Under the pieces are notes generated by a model. The model was not told the origin of the DNA. It made no database searches and worked only from the letters and a program-made list of their open reading frames with translations. Shown here one piece after another: positions 62,057 through 64,000 of a DNA stretch of 64,000 nt. The stretch covers positions 2,332,900 through 2,396,899 of the forward strand of contig OZ026546.1 in NCBI GenBank assembly GCA_964020155.1. The letters run 5' to 3'. Within the stretch, counting starts at the first letter, position 1, and every line of letters begins with the position of its first letter. This DNA comes from Chondrilla cf. caribensis (taxonomy: Eukaryota > Porifera > Demospongiae > Chondrillida > Chondrillidae). The translations under genes were made by a program, and so were the position numbers.

Positions 62057-64000
62057 GTATGTAAAGTTACCACTGTTATGGTACATGACCAAATTATTTA
62101 AATTCATGATAATAGTGGCTCCTACAAGTGAGAAATATGACATTGTAATTACTTTCTTTTGACCTGTCATCTACCATTTTTATTCAAAGAAAAAGAAAAA
62201 GCAGAGAAAGCAGTCCAGAGTGAAGATGGTGGATAGGCTTGAAGTTGTTTGATGGTGAATAATGATTGATGAAATTTCTTTACCAATAACTTTCCCATAC
62301 AGTATTCTGTTGACCACTATCTCCATACGTTTGGTTTTATAATAACAAATCAACCATGTAGCTGTAGGTTGTCAGTGATTGGAATTTCAAATTGGTGGAA
62401 ATCATGTTTAAACAATGGTAGTGGGCAACAAAAACCCTGGAAATAAATGCGAACTTCATTAGAACAGTAAGACTGGTAATGCTAACACTCCCCAGTACAT
62501 TATTTAGAAGTTTACTGTGTCATAGTTTCCATTTGATGTGTAAGCAAACAACAAAATTGATGTATTATTAATTGAGCAATATACTAGCTGACATGTCTGT
62601 CCAAAGAGCATGCAAACCTAGTGCAACTTGCTGAGTGGTTTGAAATTGCTGGAACTATCAAATTTAAATTATGCATATCTAGTTTATCGATTGTGTATCT
62701 GTAGACTCAACGTACTGATAATGCTCCATGATTACAGTGAAGATCTACAGATATTGATAATGATAATATTGGTTCACTTCAAGCAATTATCAGTCTTTAT
62801 ATATATATATATATATATAACGGTAATTGAACATCAGTGACCTTGTGGGGGTACCCAAATGGCTACCTGGAATATTGTATATGGTGGTAAATTAGAATGC
62901 AGTTTATGTTATAGTGCTGATTGGATTGTATACTTATCTGAACATAATTTCATTTATTGCAAGATACATACAATGCTATTTTTGAAGAGTTTTTACTATG
63001 CACTCTGTCTCTTACATTATTTAGACTTAGGAAGTGATTTCAATTACTGGTGTAACTGGATGCTTGGCCAAGGCTTCTATTTTTGGTTCAGTATTCAGTA
63101 TAGGGGATTGTATTTGTCACTACCGTCTTCGCAGTTGATCCTAATCTTTTTGCGTATGCACTCTTTCTGTCATAGTCCTATTCATTTTTGTGAATAACAG
63201 TGGGTAACTTTGTCCTCATTTTTAATCACGTGCACCTTTTCAGCACTTGACATGTGCTGGCAGTCACATTCCTCAGATGATAAGTTAATAGTTTTGCAAA
63301 CCCCACTAGCTATGTTACATCTAATATGATGAACGATTGGGTATACTTGTACAGTTGACATAACTCAAGAATGAAATAAATTTAGTGATGCTTACCTTTC
63401 TTCAAACTCCATCAGTCTCACAAATCAGACGCATACCCTGTGATGTCATTAGGGGTCTGAATCAAGAAAGTGCATGGCAAAATGTATGAGTGAGGTATAT
63501 TGCATAATGGACTAAAAGTTTCTGAATTTTATCGTTATTACTGGCACTAATATTGTGCTGTTATGGTAAATTTACTGCATCATATCCTATTATAGTAGCC
63601 CCCAGGGCTAAAGGCTCACCCACATTGAATAAGATTCTATAACCATAACCATAACCATCATAATATCATAATATTATATGCATTATCACAACTGGGGATC
63701 TACACTATCTGCAATAATAGTCACCAAATGACATCCCTCCCTAATCTAAGAGAAAGCATCGGTAAGGTATTACCTGCAGATTATTAACGTGATTTGCTGT
63801 GAAGTCTCCTCTCATTGATTCTGTTTACTATTAGCTATTGTATGTTTAAAAGGAGCAAGCAACAAAAGAAACAACTCAGCTGAACACATGCATCACAAGT
63901 AGAACCTATTCAACAAACAGTCAATTTGAACACAAGTGGGAACAAACCAGGGAAACAACCTGGAAAAGCACAGCTGGAAATAAGTAGTAACAAGACATAT
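62057..64000. other. Right-hand flank, no gene recognised
   Basis: (AT)n lies at 62797-62819. A SINE 3'-domain fragment at about 63596-63659 ends in an ATAACC repeat. Other open frames lack recognisable domains. Confidence 0.4.

Overview
This is a stretch of animal nuclear DNA. It is AT-rich, its genes are split by introns with clean GT-AG junctions, and its extracellular domains (Ig-like, fibronectin III, calcium-binding EGF) sit in single-pass membrane proteins. It is packed with eukaryotic transposons. The mix of repeat families and the style of the receptor tails suggest a sponge or another early-branching invertebrate. That placement is inference, since no marker gene settles it. There is no prokaryotic gene organisation, tRNA, rRNA or CRISPR array that I can support.

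The host content is one family of paralogous receptors. Gene G1 (+, 1988-5466) can be read completely: signal peptide, Ig, FN3, cbEGF, then membrane segment plus tail. Gene G3 (-, 24668-20281) is also complete: signal peptide, Ig, FN3, FN3, membrane segment plus tail. Gene G4 (+, Ig exon at 25993, main part 35445-40056) and gene G5 (-, signal peptide at 59361, main part down to 48381) are inverted relatives of each other. They share FN3, a short linker exon, a dedicated membrane exon and a tail exon. A lone tail exon lies at 8093-8310 (-), a dead membrane exon at 61950-62056 (+), and dead FN3 exons at about 12.5, 22.9, 33.5, 53.3 and 53.9 kb. Every intron whose phase I could read is phase 1, so the modules can be exchanged without breaking the frame. 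The tails carry Tyr motifs (YEDP, YQTV; in G3 YEQV, YKDI, YGPV) like those that recruit SH2 proteins. The cluster looks like an expanding and decaying receptor locus, plausibly for recognition or immunity.

Layout: 6.5-23 kb and 46.5-54 kb are collinear copies in the same orientation, broken by later insertions. The largest is an apparently intact gypsy-type LTR retrotransposon (13299-18063) with LTRs that look identical and a canonical G GGA AAC -1 frameshift signal between gag and pol. The empty target can be read in the sister copy near 52.32 kb. Two non-LTR elements with an R2-like arrangement (RT, zinc knuckle, nuclease-like motif) lie at 9.8-11.8 and 40.4-42.7 kb; the second sits head to head with an inverted copy of its own 3' end.

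Other mobile DNA includes a Penelope-like relic (0.7-1.2 kb), two relics of a Cys-rich transposon-associated protein (4.0 and 6.3 kb), a tRNA-derived SINE (7.4-7.7 kb), a hAT-type element holding a BED-finger exon (8.4-8.95 kb, with a copy at 48.6-49.3 kb), a non-autonomous Helitron (28.16-28.52 kb), a TA-flanked element (30.3-30.9 kb), a tyrosine-recombinase relic (30.9-32.1 kb), a Harbinger-like MITE that interrupts an FN3 exon (33.6 kb), and a foldback element with telomere-like interior (61.0-61.3 kb). The rest is intron and intergenic DNA with microsatellites and short foldbacks.
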